Below are positions 22,961 through 35,269 of a DNA stretch of 64,000 bases, one piece after another. The first letter of the stretch is position 1, and each line of letters begins with the position of its first letter. The DNA is from Blattamonas nauphoetae (Eukaryota; Preaxostyla; Oxymonadida), in assembly GCA_033064195.1 (NCBI GenBank), contig JARBJD010000110.1, positions 62,001 to 126,000 on the forward strand, written 5' to 3'. Both the position numbers and the translations under genes were made by a program. A model generated the notes under the pieces. The model worked only from the letters and a program-made list of their open reading frames with translations. It made no database searches and was not told where the DNA came from.

Positions 22961-25600
22961 ATGAACAAGAATCAACAACAACGCCCAACTCATAACACAT
23001 TCATGTCCGGCCACACTCGCGGGCCTCAAACAACCCTCTCCAACACCAACATTGTCAAGGAGAACATCAAACCAGGTCAATCGAATCACCCGAGAGTTAA
23101 CTTTACGACCAACATGACAAAGAAAGATGACACCATTATTTTCACCCACTGCCACTTTCAAGACCTCTCCACAACGTCCCAAGGAGATCCCATATTTTGT
23201 GATGAAATCCTGTCCAACATTGAAATTTCTGATTGCTTGATCACGCAGTGTTCAGCCTATTTCAGCACTGTCGGTATGAATGGACCTCGTAAAGTCTCTT
23301 TTTCGAATTGTGCGATCGAATACAATGAGGGTGGACGCTCAGGAGGAATCAGATTCAGCATGACGGGAAATACCATTTTGAATCGAAACAGCATCATTTT
23401 TTACAATAATAAAAGACTCGGAGTTCACTCGGACAAGTATTCACAAGATATAAACATTGAATCGAGGACTTTCTCCCTCACGATGGATAAGGAGCATGTT
23501 CAATTCTGTTGGACCACCTCGCTCAGACCGAATTGCTGGGATTACAGCAGGGAACAATTCACAGACAGCAAACTGATTGGGCCTGTGTTTTGGAGCATCG
23601 AATGCACTGGGTGGAACGCAGACGATGTTCGGAAAGGAGTGATGGATGTGACGGGACAGTTCTGGAAAGAAGGAGCTGAAGTTTGGAAGAACGTACAAAG
23701 TGCTTTCGTTGACAAGCTCGAAGATCTCGGCATCTGTGTCATCATCGACTCGCTTCACGATTCCACCAGCGCAGTGTCGAGTGGAATCAGCATCTTGTGA
23801 TCTTCTTGACGATGTGAATGCATCCGGGACAGTGTCACTTTGTGGAGTGAAGAGATCATTGTTTGTTTTGATGGGACAGTTTCTGGAAGTGGTGATCAGA
23901 CACCAACGTCAGTGACAGTACTTATCTTTGGGAATGCGGAATCGAAACGGAAATATGGAACAGAATACATCGTCCCTCTTTTGTCGATTGCTGACACATC
24001 AACAATCGTGAATCCTTTGGTTCTGTTCCAAGTTCCTTCTGAACCGACTCGTCTGACTAAACTGACACTGTCTCTGACATCGTCTTCACCTTCGATGGTG
24101 CGGACGATTGTGGTGAAGTTCACGACAAGCACAGCTGGGTCAGGAAGTGGGATTCTATTTTCAGAGAATGAAGAAGAGATTGAGCTGAATTACGAAACAA
24201 CAAACAAGCTGACGAAAGTGGTTGACGAGAAGAAAGATTCAGTGTTGTTTGTTGGTGGTCACAAAATTGAAACGATTTCGGAACTTGGCCGAGTTTTGAG
24301 GGTTGGGAAAGTTGATTATTCGGATGACATGAACACAACGACAATCTGGCTGGAAGATCATTGAATGGAGAGAAGAGACATCAGGATGGAAGTTGAGAAC
24401 ACGGCAGACTCGACGGACAAACCAATTATGACAGCATCATTCGATTCAGAAAAGGCAGGAACAAGCACAGGATGGCTGTATCCGACAGCAGAACTGAAGT
24501 TTGGAGGTCGCTACAGAATTGTGAGTGTTGAATTCTCAATTGATGCAACGCCCGCTCGTTTGACGGGATTGACTCCGAACCTGCCCAGCAATGAACATAA
24601 AGAATTGAGACTGTCGCTGACTGTGATTGGAATGACAAACGGACGATTCACGATTGAGCTGAGTCCAGCTGGATCACTGTCCGCGAGATTCACGGATGGA
24701 ACGAGTGGATCAAGCAATGGGATCCTCTTCTCAACGAATGAGGAAGTGTCTCAATTGAACTATTCGACTCGCTATAAAGATAGGGCGACATCTCCCACAT
24801 GAGCCGGCTCTCCACCAACAACATTCAGGGATTCGACAAAGCAGTGACCCACGTAAGCACGGAGTCAATCTCGTCGAGAGGGATCTCACTCGCAGACAGA
24901 CTGTTGACCTGAGCAAGTTGAACGCTCATCAGCCGACGTCTCTCTTCCAATCCCATCTGTACATCAGCGGGTTCATCCGAAACACATTCGCCGTTCCTCA
25001 CTCCATCTTCGATCAGCGCGCAGCTGAGCCTCGCTCGGCTGCCGAGGACACGCAGGACGTGTCGCTCAACTCGACAAAAGTGAGTGAGGCACGCTCGACC
25101 TGGGTCCTCCCAACTGCCGCAGAGTGCCATCTCCGCTGGTGTTTGTCAGTCCCTTTTTCCATCCCCATACTCTCAACAATCATCGCTGGATCAGCTCCTC
25201 ACAGACCCAGATTCTGCCTTCCTGCTCAACTTTTCTGCCATCACCAACATAACAGTCTCCGATTGCATCGCGACAGGATCGATTCGTTGAGGAGTTACTG
25301 ACGCATCGATATCTGTTCTGATTCTGGAGTGAATGGAAGAATGAAATGAGAATCTCCGAACTGTCTGTCTCTGTCCCATCGACATTCAAACACATCTCAC
25401 TGATGGATTGCCCATTAGACTCGTTAAGCGTGACGAACTGTTCGTTCAGTCAAGATTCATCCACTCCAATCCCAACCGTTCTGATCGACGTCCACTCTGA
25501 TGCCAACCTGTCCATCCAACGCAGAACGATTGAATTTGTGGGATGTGTTTTGAGGAGTGACACATATTTACTGATGAGAGCCCGAGTGTTGATTCTGTGA
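22961..25600 (+). pseudogene. Broken gene of pectin-lyase-like repeat type
   Basis: Plus-strand pieces look like parallel beta-helix (pectin-lyase-like) surface proteins: rungs such as NIEISDCLITQCSAYF, KVSFSNCAIEYNEGG, NITVSDCIATGS and SLSVTNCSFSQDS. Between them, 23840-24802 encodes two beta-rich repeats, each with a similar ending (GSGSGILFSENEEEIELNY and GSSNGILFSTNEEVSQLNY). The reading frame is interrupted: in-frame stops at 23798-23800, 23807-23809 and 24362-24364, and frame changes after 24800 and near 25300. No signal peptide or membrane anchor is seen. Such proteins are large families in some metamonads, often with a C-terminal kinase; the bro­ken kinase at 14397-15500 is on the other strand and cannot be the same gene. 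Host gene relic, probably expanded family. Confidence 0.55.
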
Positions 25601-26081
25601 AGAGCGCTTGGCAACTCAAAGCCAGCATTATTGTCTGTGTCGACGAAGGCATCGACGATTGGGTCTGATTGTCCATGCACTTATCAACAAACGAAATGAG
25701 TCTCTGGAAGAGGACAAGCCTCTGTTGGGAAACAATATCTGTGATTCTAACGATATTTGATGAGAACAGCGAGAGGTCGGTGTCGTCGAGGGTATGAAAT
25801 GGTTTTGTCTTGAGCATGGCAACCTGTCTGTCATCAGACTGTCTATCCCACAGTTGATTCATCAATCTGAATGCGAATGATGCCCAAACTAGTTCATCAA
25901 AAGATTGGGTTGTTGGGATGCTTTCTCTTTGATAAACATCGTGTTTTGACTCGATCGGGACGAGACAGGAGATTGCGGTGTTGATGAATGAAAATGTTTG
26001 TGTAGAGGCGGCAATAGCGTCAAACTTCTCTTGAGATGGAATCAAATCTTGGATCAGACTCAGGAAAGGAGTAGATTCCAC
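25446..26081 (-). CDS. Helical protein fragment, unrecognised
   Basis: A minus-strand frame of about 211 codons; its first part (25640-26081) reads as a coherent helical protein with FDELVWASFAFRLMNQLWD and SNIVRITDIVSQQRLVLFQ. The second part overlaps the pectin-lyase-like rungs on the other strand and is probably not real coding. There is no in-frame ATG near 26081 (the frame opens at GTG), and a reading with EVSLTIPLVQVQTTPS continues upstream to about 26140. It could be a fragment of an ARM/HEAT-like protein. Probably truncated. Confidence 0.4.
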   Translation of the reverse strand: MESTPFLSLIQDLIPSQEKFDAIAASTQTFSFINTAISCLVPIESKHDVYQRESIPTTQSFDELVWASFAFRLMNQLWDRQSDDRQVAMLKTKPFHTLDDTDLSLFSSNIVRITDIVSQQRLVLFQRLISFVDKCMDNQTQSSMPSSTQTIMLALSCQALFTESTLGLSSVNMCHSSKHIPQIQSFCVGWTGWHQSGRRSERLGLEWMNLD

Positions 26082-26509
26082 TTGGATGGAGGGTGTTGTC
26101 TGAACTTGAACCAGAGGGATTGTGAGAGATACTTCGTGAGCAAAAATTAGAGACTCTTTTTAGTTTGTTTTGAGGTGAGTGAGGCAAAAGGACGCGAGGA
26201 GAGGATTGCGAACGAATTTCGTCGAATCATCAAACAAAGACAAGCAAACAACTGTCAAAAACAAATCTCGGGGAGAAATAGGAGAAATACCAACAGAGAC
26301 CCAGGTCTTTCCGATTCACGTTCTTTGTTGTTGACTTGTTGATTTACTTGCGCCAAAAAAGTCTAATTAAAGAGAAAGACGATTCGAGAGTTTTTTATGG
26401 GAACTTCATCGGCTTGCCATGTCATTCATTCTGTTTGTAATATTCACGCGACCTATTGTGCCAGAAGAACTCCAATCACCAATTCTAACCGCAACAGCAC
26501 TAAATTTCA

Positions 26510-29050
26510 ATGAGAGTGTTTCTTGCGATGTTGCTCTGTATTCTCGTTTTTTGTTCTCATATTCTTGGCTGGTGGCATCATCTCTCATGCAATAATTTGA
26601 TTTTTCCTAGTGTTGTGTGCATTTTGTTCTTTTCCACAAAGTATTCCTCACTCCTTCATTTACCATCTACCTCCTTAAAATACCCGATAACCAGCGATTT
26701 CATGCATCGTGGTATTACTAGTTGTCTATTATATCGTTTTTTCATCTTTTCTATCCAAGGTGTCATGTGTGTAAAGGGATGGAACCAGATTGGATTTTGG
26801 CCGCCAAAAGTGCCCCCGAAAACGTCAAGTTTATCGATGTTAACGCAGAAAAGGAATCAAAACTCACTAAAAGATTCAAAGTCCGTGGATATCCAACCAT
26901 CCTTGTCTTTTCCAGAGGTCTTTCAGCTTGGTCTTTAATCTCTTCCTTCCTCAGGGCATGCTCTCTTCACGTTTCATTCAGAAAGAACACCTGAAAAATT
27001 CAAGGCTGTTTATGAGAAACTAATCGACAATCCAGTGATTCTGCACGAATCAATTGAATTATTGGAGCACAAAATCCTCTCGCCTCTTACCATCGATTGC
27101 TCTGGACTCTCTCCAACTTTTCCTGTTTCCTCACAAACAAACAGTCATTTTTTCCTCCTGAGTCATGAGCCATTCAAAGATACGTCATTACAAAGTCTTT
27201 TCTCACATTTCGAATCTTCAGCCTCAAAATACCGGCCTACCCCAAGTAGATTCCACTTTGTCCCGATTCCATCGAGCGAATCTGATAATATCAACAACTT
27301 TTCGGATACTCTCACAACATTTCTCCTCCATACACCACTTTCTCAATCCTTCTCATCATCATCGTCCAACACATCATCTTTTCTGAAAACAATTTCCGAA
27401 TCAGCCCTTTGGAAATACGACTCGAACACAACAGCTCACATTCTGCGCACAGGAGCATTCCCACTTGCGTCTGAAGACTCATGTTCGTATCGTCGTGCCC
27501 CTCTCCACTCCGCTGTGTTGGAGTGGATGAAACTGAAAGATTCCTTCCTTCTGATCTCATCATCACTCGACGGAAGAGCTGTTCAGTACTTCCCCATCAC
27601 ATCCACCAAAGTCCTATTCTCCCTCTTCCCCTTCCTCGCTGAACCTGCCGAGCCTCCAACCACTCCAAGCGAGAAGTCTCTCACAAAACAAAACCGGAAG
27701 GAGGACAGTTATTACGACTCGCTCAAGCCATCCACCCACTCTCTCATCATTGACAACACACCCCTCACTGTCTGCAGCCCATTCGAGAACTGGATCTGGG
27801 ATCGTCTCTTCGCTCCAGCGACATATCTCAATCCGGAAATGACGGAGTGGTTGGTTGCCAGGAGAGCACCGGCAATTTTCGCCACAATTCCGGACATTTC
27901 TGGGAAGAGAACGAAAAAGACAAGACAGCCCAAAGCTGAGCCAGCTGCGGTGACACAGGAGAATCAAGAGACTGGAGAGGTGGAGGGGAGTTTGAAGGAG
28001 GATGAGGATGCTGCTGAGTTGATCAGGAGGAACTGCCTGAAGAACACGTTCACGACGGAGAATCTGAACATCAGAGCCATCCGACCGTCTCATTTCTCAC
28101 CCACTCTCACTCACCGAGCGTACACACTCGCCGCTCTCCACCTTTCGTACACAGCCAACTCCCTCTCCACCGACGCTCTTCTGTCGAGTTCACAAGCCAA
28201 ACACCCCACTCCCTTTGTCTCGATGAACACTCAATATTATGACTCGTTCACCAAGTACTTCCTCGTCGCTCCTCCATCGCTGCTTCCAACCGGAACTTCG
28301 AACGGGCCGTCAACTGCCTACCTTCCGATGGTCTTCTTCCACGACTACTCGACAAAGGAGACGTGGACTGAGTTTGGAGCATTCTCGCTGAATTGGCCAA
28401 GTTGTGTAGAGCACAATGCACACGTTGCCAGTCCAGTCACCAGAAGTCCAGTCGGAATCACAGAATGGACCACAACAAGCGATTTCTCTGACAATGTTGC
28501 GATCATGGTGGTGCCTTCGGAAGACAACCAAACCAGCATTCTCGACGCTGCGTCGATAGACAAAGCTCTCCAATCGTCCGATGCGACACTCCTCACCCCA
28601 ACACCAGCCCTCCTCGCCGGAATCATCACACAGTTCGTCGGTGACATCAGATTTGGGAGGGTTCCGTCGCGTGTGCAGGTGACGCCGAGGTCGGAGAAGT
28701 TCGAGAACTGGCTGGAGACGCATCAGGTGGCGGTGATTGTGGGAGTGGTTGGATTTATGGTCGCTCTGATTGTTCTCATCATCGTCATCGTGGTCTGCAC
28801 CGATGGACCAGTGACCACGTCCGAACAACACGAAGGGGAATCACTTTTTGACTATCTGGAGCGAATCAACGACGCAAATGATGTTCTCAAAGAGAAAAAC
28901 AAGAGTGAGAGTAAGACACAACGAACACCAGCTCCAACACAGGGAAGAATCACACAGACAATAGTTGGGGTTGAGCCATCGGATGAGAAGCAGCCTGTGC
29001 GAGCCCGCACCGTGGAGAAGAAGGACAAGAAAAAGAGAAAGAAGGACTAA
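26510..29050 (+). CDS. Membrane-anchored thioredoxin-domain protein
   Basis: A PDI/TMX-like protein of the secretory pathway. ATG 26510 starts a signal peptide (MRVFLAMLLCILVFCSHILG). After one or more short introns comes RFHASWCHVCKGMEPDW, where the active-site tryptophan is split by a 48 bp intron (26712-26759). The CHVC pair is the redox site. KVRGYPTILVFSRG contains the cis-proline (YPT). A 37 bp intron (26918-26954) follows, then a long lumenal region without a family match. A single membrane span (VAVIVGVVGFMVALIVLIIV) lies near the C-terminus, followed by a basic tail ending KRKKD, which fits a KxKxx ER-retrieval signal. Likely role: thiol-disulfide exchange in the ER. The exon between the signal peptide and 26712 is only partly resolved. 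Confidence 0.75.
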
Positions 29051-29339
29051 ACCTCATAATCTTCGTTTTCAGACATTTCACATCCATTCGTCTTCTGGTT
29101 TTCCCTTTAAAAAGTTCCATTTCACTCGATTTAGAAGATTCATTTGATGTTACCGAACTTTGTTATGTGGATTTTTCACCTGGACCGAGAAAATGATGTG
29201 TGAGTGAATTAAGAACAAATAACCCCTCAAAAAAGAAAGATCACATGAAATGTAATGAAAATAATTCAATTGACAAGGCCTATAGGTTGTGAGCAACGAA
29301 TGGTTCGGCCGACATGTTTGTGGATGAATTATTTGTGTG
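29051..29339. other. Intergenic between convergent genes
   Basis: AT-rich 3' flanks of the thioredoxin-domain and VMA21 genes. Nothing else is seen. Confidence 0.6.
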
Positions 29340-29725
29340 CTATTCGTTTTTTTCGTCACTGTCCTTTGGTGATTCCTTTTTTAGGAATGCATATGCGCTG
29401 TATATGATAAAAAATACAAGTACGGTCATAATTGAGAGAAATCCAGAGTATTCTGTTTTTGCACTCTCTTCGTAGTCTATGCAGGATAGAAGAACAAAGA
29501 GACGAGATAAATGGAGAAAATGAGATTTTGGTCATAGTTTGATTCTTTGACAAGAGAAACCATACCTTTGAAAAGATAGTTCTTGCCCACGAAGAAGCTT
29601 CCAATAGAACAGACGATAAAGACGACAGAGAAAACTCCAAAGCACTTTAGTGTGCTTACTTCTTCCGGAGAAACATTGCGGACATAACGTTGGGAAATGT
29701 CATTGGGCGGCCTTTCCTCTGTCAT
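29340..29725 (-). CDS. VMA21: V-ATPase assembly factor VMA21
   Basis: A 98-residue protein from two exons (29566-29725 and 29340-29476) with an 89 bp intron (29477-29565). It has two membrane segments. The first, CFGVFSVVFIVCSIGSFFVG, runs into KNYLF, the VMA21 hallmark of a first span followed by (K/R)xYLF. The second is GFLSIMTVLVFFIIYSAYAF. The tail is short and charged (KKESPKDSDEKNE); in yeast this end carries a KKxx ER-retrieval motif, which is not exact here. VMA21 is an ER chaperone for assembly of the V0 membrane sector of the vacuolar proton pump. Length and layout match the family. Confidence 0.85.
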
Positions 29726-29936
29726 CCCTAATGTGATCAAACCAAAAAGTCGTGGTATTGACCAATCCACAGGTTTTGAAGGGACAAACAATCACAAAAA
29801 GAGAAACCCCGTCCCAAACTCAGACTTGTTGACCCAACACACGAATTCCAATTTCTTTTGAGCGGAAATATCAGTCCCCTCAAACAAATCGAACAATAAA
29901 GAGAATAACGTGGTACAGAACGATCAAATGTGTCCA

Positions 29937-31045
29937 TTAGTATTCATTTTGCTGGAAAAGCTGTTGACAGGTGTCTTCAAGCTGAGCAAGCAGTTTATCC
30001 TCTGAAGTTTCTCTTTGTTCTTTTTCATTCTAAAACGATGAAAAGATCTAAAATAAACCTCAAGCTCGTTCAGGAGAGCAATAAGAACTTCTTGCTGCTT
30101 TTCGCTCAGTTTTTTCGCATTTTCACGGAGAGCAGCGTCTTCTTCTTGGAGTTGCTGTTCAAATTCTGTCAATTCCTGTTTCACTCCATCAACACACGAT
30201 GTCACTACAAATAAATGAAAAGGAGGAGAAGTTGATACGAGAAGCGTGTCGATTTTCTTTCCGAGCATCTGTCTCGTTCATGAACTCTCCGATCTGTTCT
30301 GTGTAGGTATCGACGAAATTGTGGATATCTGCATCACATTGGTTAAGACCAGAAGTGAAGCGTATTCTGGATGATAGTAAGGAAGACCATTTTGATTAAT
30401 ATTGGAGGAGGACACACCTTACTTGTTCGAGTTGTGAATGGATGGATGAATATGCATCATTGTTCATTTCGGATAGGTGTTTCTTGTTTACCAGGAGTTG
30501 CATTTTAGACTGTGTCATGACTTTTTCAATTTCCTTCGTGCTTCTAGCGTCGAGTGTTGACGTCAATTCTTAGGAGATTGAATTGAGTGGAAAATCGATA
30601 CTTTTCTCAGATTCAAGTGCCTCACGAGTTTGGTTAATCTTCTCTGTGAGGAATGTGAGTGTCTGATCTTGATTCTGGCGTATTTTTGTCAAAAGTTGGT
30701 TGACATGCTGAAATTTGTCTTCAAGGCGATATTTCATGGTCTGAAGGAAAAAATTGGAATAGAAAGATAATATATGAGCAGGATTATCAATGAAAAAGGG
30801 ATTGAAAAATAGTTGAGAGAGAAGAAGGCGAAATGAATTGGTGAGAATGAGAGTGAAAATAAGTTTGCAGGATCAAATAATCACACAGCTTTCCCATCCG
30901 TCGAAGACATTCCCATTGTTTCCAGTTTCTTTTGAAGGTGAGAGATTTTCGCCATCTGAATTGATGGAGATGGTTGTGAAACATTCTGGCTTCCACGAAG
31001 GGGACGAGATGGTGTACGGTTGGAGGTATTCGCAGTAAAATTCAT
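29937..31045 (-). CDS. SF-assemblin (striated-fibre protein)
   Basis: A 271-residue coiled-coil protein in six exons: 30887-31045, 30602-30740, 30418-30568, 30239-30366, 30059-30204 and 29937-30029. Introns are 146, 33, 51, 34 and 29 bp, all in phase. The N-terminus is short, polar and Ser/Thr/Pro-rich (NTSNRTPSRPLRGSQ), followed by a continuous heptad-like helical rod. The end ENEKEQRETSEDKLLAQLED matches the conserved SF-assemblin/beta-giardin C-terminus. The family builds 2 nm filaments of striated flagellar-root fibres, so this gene is the best sign that the organism has flagella and a basal-body root system. Length agrees with the family (about 270-290). Confidence 0.85.
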
Positions 31046-31067
31046 AGTAACTATATTTTGGATAGAA

Positions 31068-31407
31068 TTAACGAAGAGATCCGAGAAGACAGACTGATTG
31101 CCAAACAGGTGATGATGGGAAGATCTTCATCGCCAAGACACACAAAGCATTCGTGCCCTTTTTCAATTGTTTGGTTGGAATACGACACTTTTCTTGGGAT
31201 ACCACTGCATTTAAACTGAAACTGGCACAAATGATGGGACCAATTGAGTTGCTGCCTCTGATCAAAACCTCAAAGTCTGACTCGCGCGTGTGTATGAACA
31301 CTTTCTCTGAATATGCCAGCACACATTCTTTGAACAATAAATTCACCAATTTCATTCAGTATGTTCAGACTCGATTATCTAGCATTTTCCTGATGATAGT
31401 ATCATAG
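31068..31407. CDS. Short open region, strand uncertain
   Basis: Both strands are open. Plus: from about 31090, GDDGKIFIAKTHKAFVPFFN and LKLAQMMGPIELLPLIKTSK, closing at 31407, with an acceptor-like CAAACAG just before. Minus: 31068-31355 starts with an ATG and reads EKVFIHTRESDFEVLIRG. Each looks like a real protein but neither matches a family that I know. A plus-strand gene would need an upstream exon in only 45 bp before the SF-assemblin start, which favours the minus reading. Confidence 0.3.
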
Positions 31408-31925
31408 GGACATCTTAGTGTTGGACTAATACTGGGGATATCTCGCCCCAGTACCAACAAGTGACGATTTATGTTAGGACACCTTCTGAGCCTCTTTTCT
31501 CATTGAATTCGTTCACTTGTTTCAACAGCATAATTTTCTTTCTTCGACTCGATCCTAGGATTTATTCATTTCCATTCAACGTCACTTTCACATGCAGTAT
31601 CTTTTAACTTGAATGTATGTACATGTCTCACATCTCGCGAAGATTTCACACATTCGTCTTCTTCTTTTGGATGATTATTCTTGGCGCTATTCCTGATCTT
31701 CTCTGAAGATTCGTCGACTTCACCGTCTTTCGACTGACATTATTTTCTGTATTTTTTTCCTCTTCCGTCTCTTTTTCTCATAACTCATTCTCTTTCTCCT
31801 CATCTTCCAGAATGCCAAAGAATTGTTTTAAATCGTTCACGTTCTTTTCAAACATTTTTTCCGCCTTTTTTCCACATTGTATTCAAAATCAAGTCCAAAG
31901 TCTTCTTTCTTCACTCTTCCCCTCT
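31408..31925. other. Intergenic, nothing recognised
   Basis: About 500 bp, pyrimidine-rich on the plus strand, without an open frame, tRNA or repeat that I can see. Confidence 0.55.
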
Positions 31926-32285
31926 TCACATTTCCACTTCATCCGAATGAGGTATTGTTAAATTTTGAGTCAGTCTGAATGCATGAAGGATCGAGAGTGA
32001 CGTGGAAATGGAAGACAACCAGAGGAAGGAGTGATCAATCGAGTGTTCGATGATGACGAGATTGTGAACGACGAAGCTGTTGGCTTGCACGAGAATAAAG
32101 AGTGGATGGACAGCACTTATTTTCAACATAGGCTTCGGTGCTACCAGTGAAACAGCTGTAAGAGTGGGCACGACTCATCAATCATAGCTGGAGGAGAGTG
32201 AGATGGCAGAAATACTTTGGCTGTTGGAAGAGCTGTTTTGAATTGCCTGCTCCTCCCACCACAACCAAACAGGCCAAATGCAGCT

Positions 32286-33591
32286 TCAGTTGGGAGGAAA
32301 GTGTCGGCGACTTGTCCGATCTGGCTTCTCCTTGAGGCCTTTCATTCGCAGAAACTGGGTGAGTCCGAAAGGATCGTTGGTGCTGATTTCGTCCACGTTG
32401 AACTGAACAACTTGCTCGAACTGGTGGAACGTGTCTGTTTGTCCTGGAGGAAGGGACGATGACGATGGAGAAGAGAGGGACATACGCCCAAACCAGCACA
32501 TTGTCTGGATTCCGGAGTTGTGAGCACGTTGAATGGTGTGATTCCAGTTCTGATCCAAACTCTCGCAGGAAGGATGGATGAAACTGGCATTGTAATGTTG
32601 AGCTGCATCGAGGATGAAGTCGTTGTTGGGAGTGAAGAAGGGCACCCCGTTTGAAATTGAGCGGATGGCTGATGTGATGAGATGGACAACGACTGTGAAA
32701 GGTGAATGGATTTGGGAGATTTGTTTGAACTGATAACGAAGAGCTTGATATTTTCTTCCACCGTAGAATCGTAAAGCTCGTTTGATCCGGGTATCGTTTC
32801 TGAGCGGTTCAAGAAGATCGATTTGACTTGGATTTGGGTTATCTATGCATTGACACGAAAATGGAGAAAGTTTTCCAAAAAATGGATACACTGAGACCAA
32901 CTAAATGTTGAGATTGCATGGATCTTATCGAATGCTTGATACTGTTCGAGTTCGGAGATGATTCTATGTGGGAGTCGTGGGTCGTTCCCACTCATTTCTA
33001 GAATTGCCTAAGAGAACAAATGATAATAAAACAGAAATACAGTTGTGTTTGTTTGAGATATAAAGTGCAAGAACTCGCCAAGGGTGAGCAGATAGAGAGG
33101 TGGGTTGAAAGGTCGGTTAAATTGGTCACTGTAATAGAGATCTTTTTCACTTCGTGCAATGGACCATGGCTCTTTGACTGGATACTTTTCTCGATGTTTA
33201 TGTTCATATTGGGACGGTCTTGGGGTGGTCGATGATTGGCCAGGAGTGATCGATGCGTAGAGATCATCTCGCCCGGAATCAATAACATTTCGATGAGAAA
33301 TGATAAGTTCATCATCTTTTGAAATCCAAACACTCGTTTCAATGCTGATGATCAATGAATAGAAGGGTTTTATTATGTGAAAAATCTGCAGACATATCCG
33401 CTCCGGCAGAAATTGCATGTAGAAACGAAGGAATACTATTTTCTGGATCTCGCGAGATGCAATTCTGTTTGAACAAGTGAAAAAATGGTGACAGAGTCAC
33501 AGACGAATTGTGAGCATCCATTGCCACCATGACCAACAACCTTGATGGGGAACAAATGCACGAACAGAATAAGGATTGGATAAATCAACAT
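32286..33591 (-). CDS. Glycerophosphodiester phosphodiesterase (GDPD)
   Basis: A 364-residue GDPD from six exons: 33493-33591, 33394-33464, 33041-33344, 32902-33007, 32486-32842 and 32286-32443. The introns (28, 49, 33, 59 and 42 bp) all keep phase. The start is a hydrophobic leader (MLIYPILILFVHLFPIK), then VVGHGGNG (family HRG replaced by HGG), ENSIPSFLHAISAGADIIET and SKDDELIISHRN, the conserved GDPD metal and catalytic segments. The HGG in place of HRG is unusual because that Arg usually contacts the substrate phosphate. The C-terminal VVQFNVDEISTNDP matches the family's GVDGI.TD.P. Expected reaction: release of glycerol 3-phosphate from glycerophosphodiesters, outside the cell or in the lumen. 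Its start is 63 bp from the divergent GH3 start. Confidence 0.8.
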
Positions 33592-35269
33592 AGAGTGGAT
33601 TGGACACAAAGAATGATGAAATGAACATCCAATGGTTGGATCTCTCTCTATCTCATGCTTACTTCATGTCTCTCTTTCTTGCTTTCATTATCAACAATAG
33701 TTGAATCTAAAGATCAGAACAAATCCTTCAATGCATTACCGAGCTCTTCATCATATCTTGAGGAAGCTCAAAGAATTGCCAAACAAATGCCACTTGACTT
33801 TTTAATTGGGCAACTAATGATGCCAGTGACTTCCCTCGTCACAAACATAGACAAATTTGAGTCATATTTCAGAGATTATCATGTTGGAGGCGTGATTGTC
33901 GATGGAATGGCAACTGATTCAATACCAAACGTCAAACAACACATTCGAAATCTCACTGATCGGATTAAAGCGGCTGGAAGAGAACAAGCACAACTTGCTG
34001 GATTTAATGCCGATCCGATTATTTCTTCTGATCAAGAATTTGGTCGAGTTGCTCGAATTAGAGCTGGCGTCTCCCCACTTCCCTCAGCAATGGCACTTGG
34101 TGCGCTTCGAAACTCAACGAAGATTCAACAGGGTTGGGAGTATGCAGCTCACGATCTACGAGGTCTTGGCCTCAACATGGACTTCGCACCAATCGCTGAT
34201 GTTCAAATCGATGCAAATAATCCAGTCATTGGTTCAAGATCATTTGGAGATATTGTCCAAAATGTGTCTGAGTGTGTTTCTGCCTCTGTGAGGGGTATGC
34301 AGCGACAGGGACTCGGTGCATGTCTCAAACACTTTCCTGGACATGGAAACACATCAACGGACAGTCATCATGACCTTCCAGTCCTCTCCCAATCGAAAAT
34401 TGTTTTGATGCGGATTGATCTTCCTCCTTTTATGTCTGGAATGAGAGCAGGAGCAAAGGCTGTCATGATCGGGCATCTCGACGTCGAATGCCTCCACAAA
34501 GGGATCCCATCCTCACTTTCCCCAAAAGTGACCACAGACTTCCTCCAAAAAGACTTGGGGTGGACTAATTTGATACTCACTGATTCACTCGCCATGGCGC
34601 CAGCCAAAATGTACGGCGAAGAAGAAGCGGCTGTTTTGGCCCTTCTTGCCGGAAACGACATTCTATTGATGCCAAACTCGCTTGCTGGGGGCCAAAGCAG
34701 GAATTGAAAAAGCATTGAAAAGCGGAAGGCTCACCAGAGAGCTCTTGGAGGCGCGAGCAGCCAAAATCATTGCTTATCGTCTGGAGGTGTCGTCATATCC
34801 TCAGCCAACCCTGAGCGAGGTGGCCACTGCCGATAAAATTCAATATATGGAAAAATTGCACATGGATGCAATCACTATGTTTCGTGGAGTGTGTCGAGGT
34901 GCATCGATCCAGTCGCCAGTTTATGTTTCAGGGCAAATCGGGTTCGAGAAGGAAGCCACCCTCCTTCAAGGCTATCTGAGGGAGTTGGGCTTCGCAATTG
35001 TGTCAACTGCAGCGGGGGCAGGGTCGAACGTGAGACTAGTTGGAGCCAAGGCAACGAGTGCTGACCTCGACCCGTCGGCCTCTGTCACTGTGGCCATGGA
35101 CCTCCCGTACATCCTCGCCAAGAGCCGCTCCCGCACTCTCGTTGCCACGTATTCCACGTGGCCGGTCGCGCTCTCTGCCCTCGCCAAAGCGCTGGCTGGG
35201 AAAGTCCCAATGCGAGGGTATTCTCCTGTTGCTGTCTCTGATCTCCCACGGTCTGTGTGTACGAGTTGA
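33461..35269. repeat. Segmental duplication, copy 1 (GDPD 5' end + GH3)
   Basis: This block is nearly identical to 43789-45596. It begins inside the GDPD gene (second exon) and ends at the GH3 stop. Positions differ by a constant 10328 until an extra G near 34690 in this copy, then by 10327. Because the full GDPD gene is only here, this is the parent locus. Confidence 0.9.
33655..35269 (+). pseudogene. GH3 beta-N-acetylhexosaminidase, frameshifted copy
   Basis: This gene matches the intact copy at 43983-45596 base for base over most of its length, but one extra G in a G run (about 34686-34690, GGGGG against GGGG) shifts the frame after PNSLAG. The N-terminal 340 residues, which hold the catalytic (beta/alpha)8 barrel with KHFPGHG and LTDSLAMAP, stay open and would end with a short wrong tail (GQSRN). 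A truncated but folded barrel product is possible. A sequencing or assembly error in the G run is a real alternative; the two copies may also have been collapsed or mixed during assembly. Confidence 0.75.

Noticed and set aside
31926-32171. Minus ORF with hydrophobic stretches as a GDPD tail
   Set aside because: No donor and acceptor pair joins it to the GDPD gene in phase, and the GDPD already ends in a normal way.
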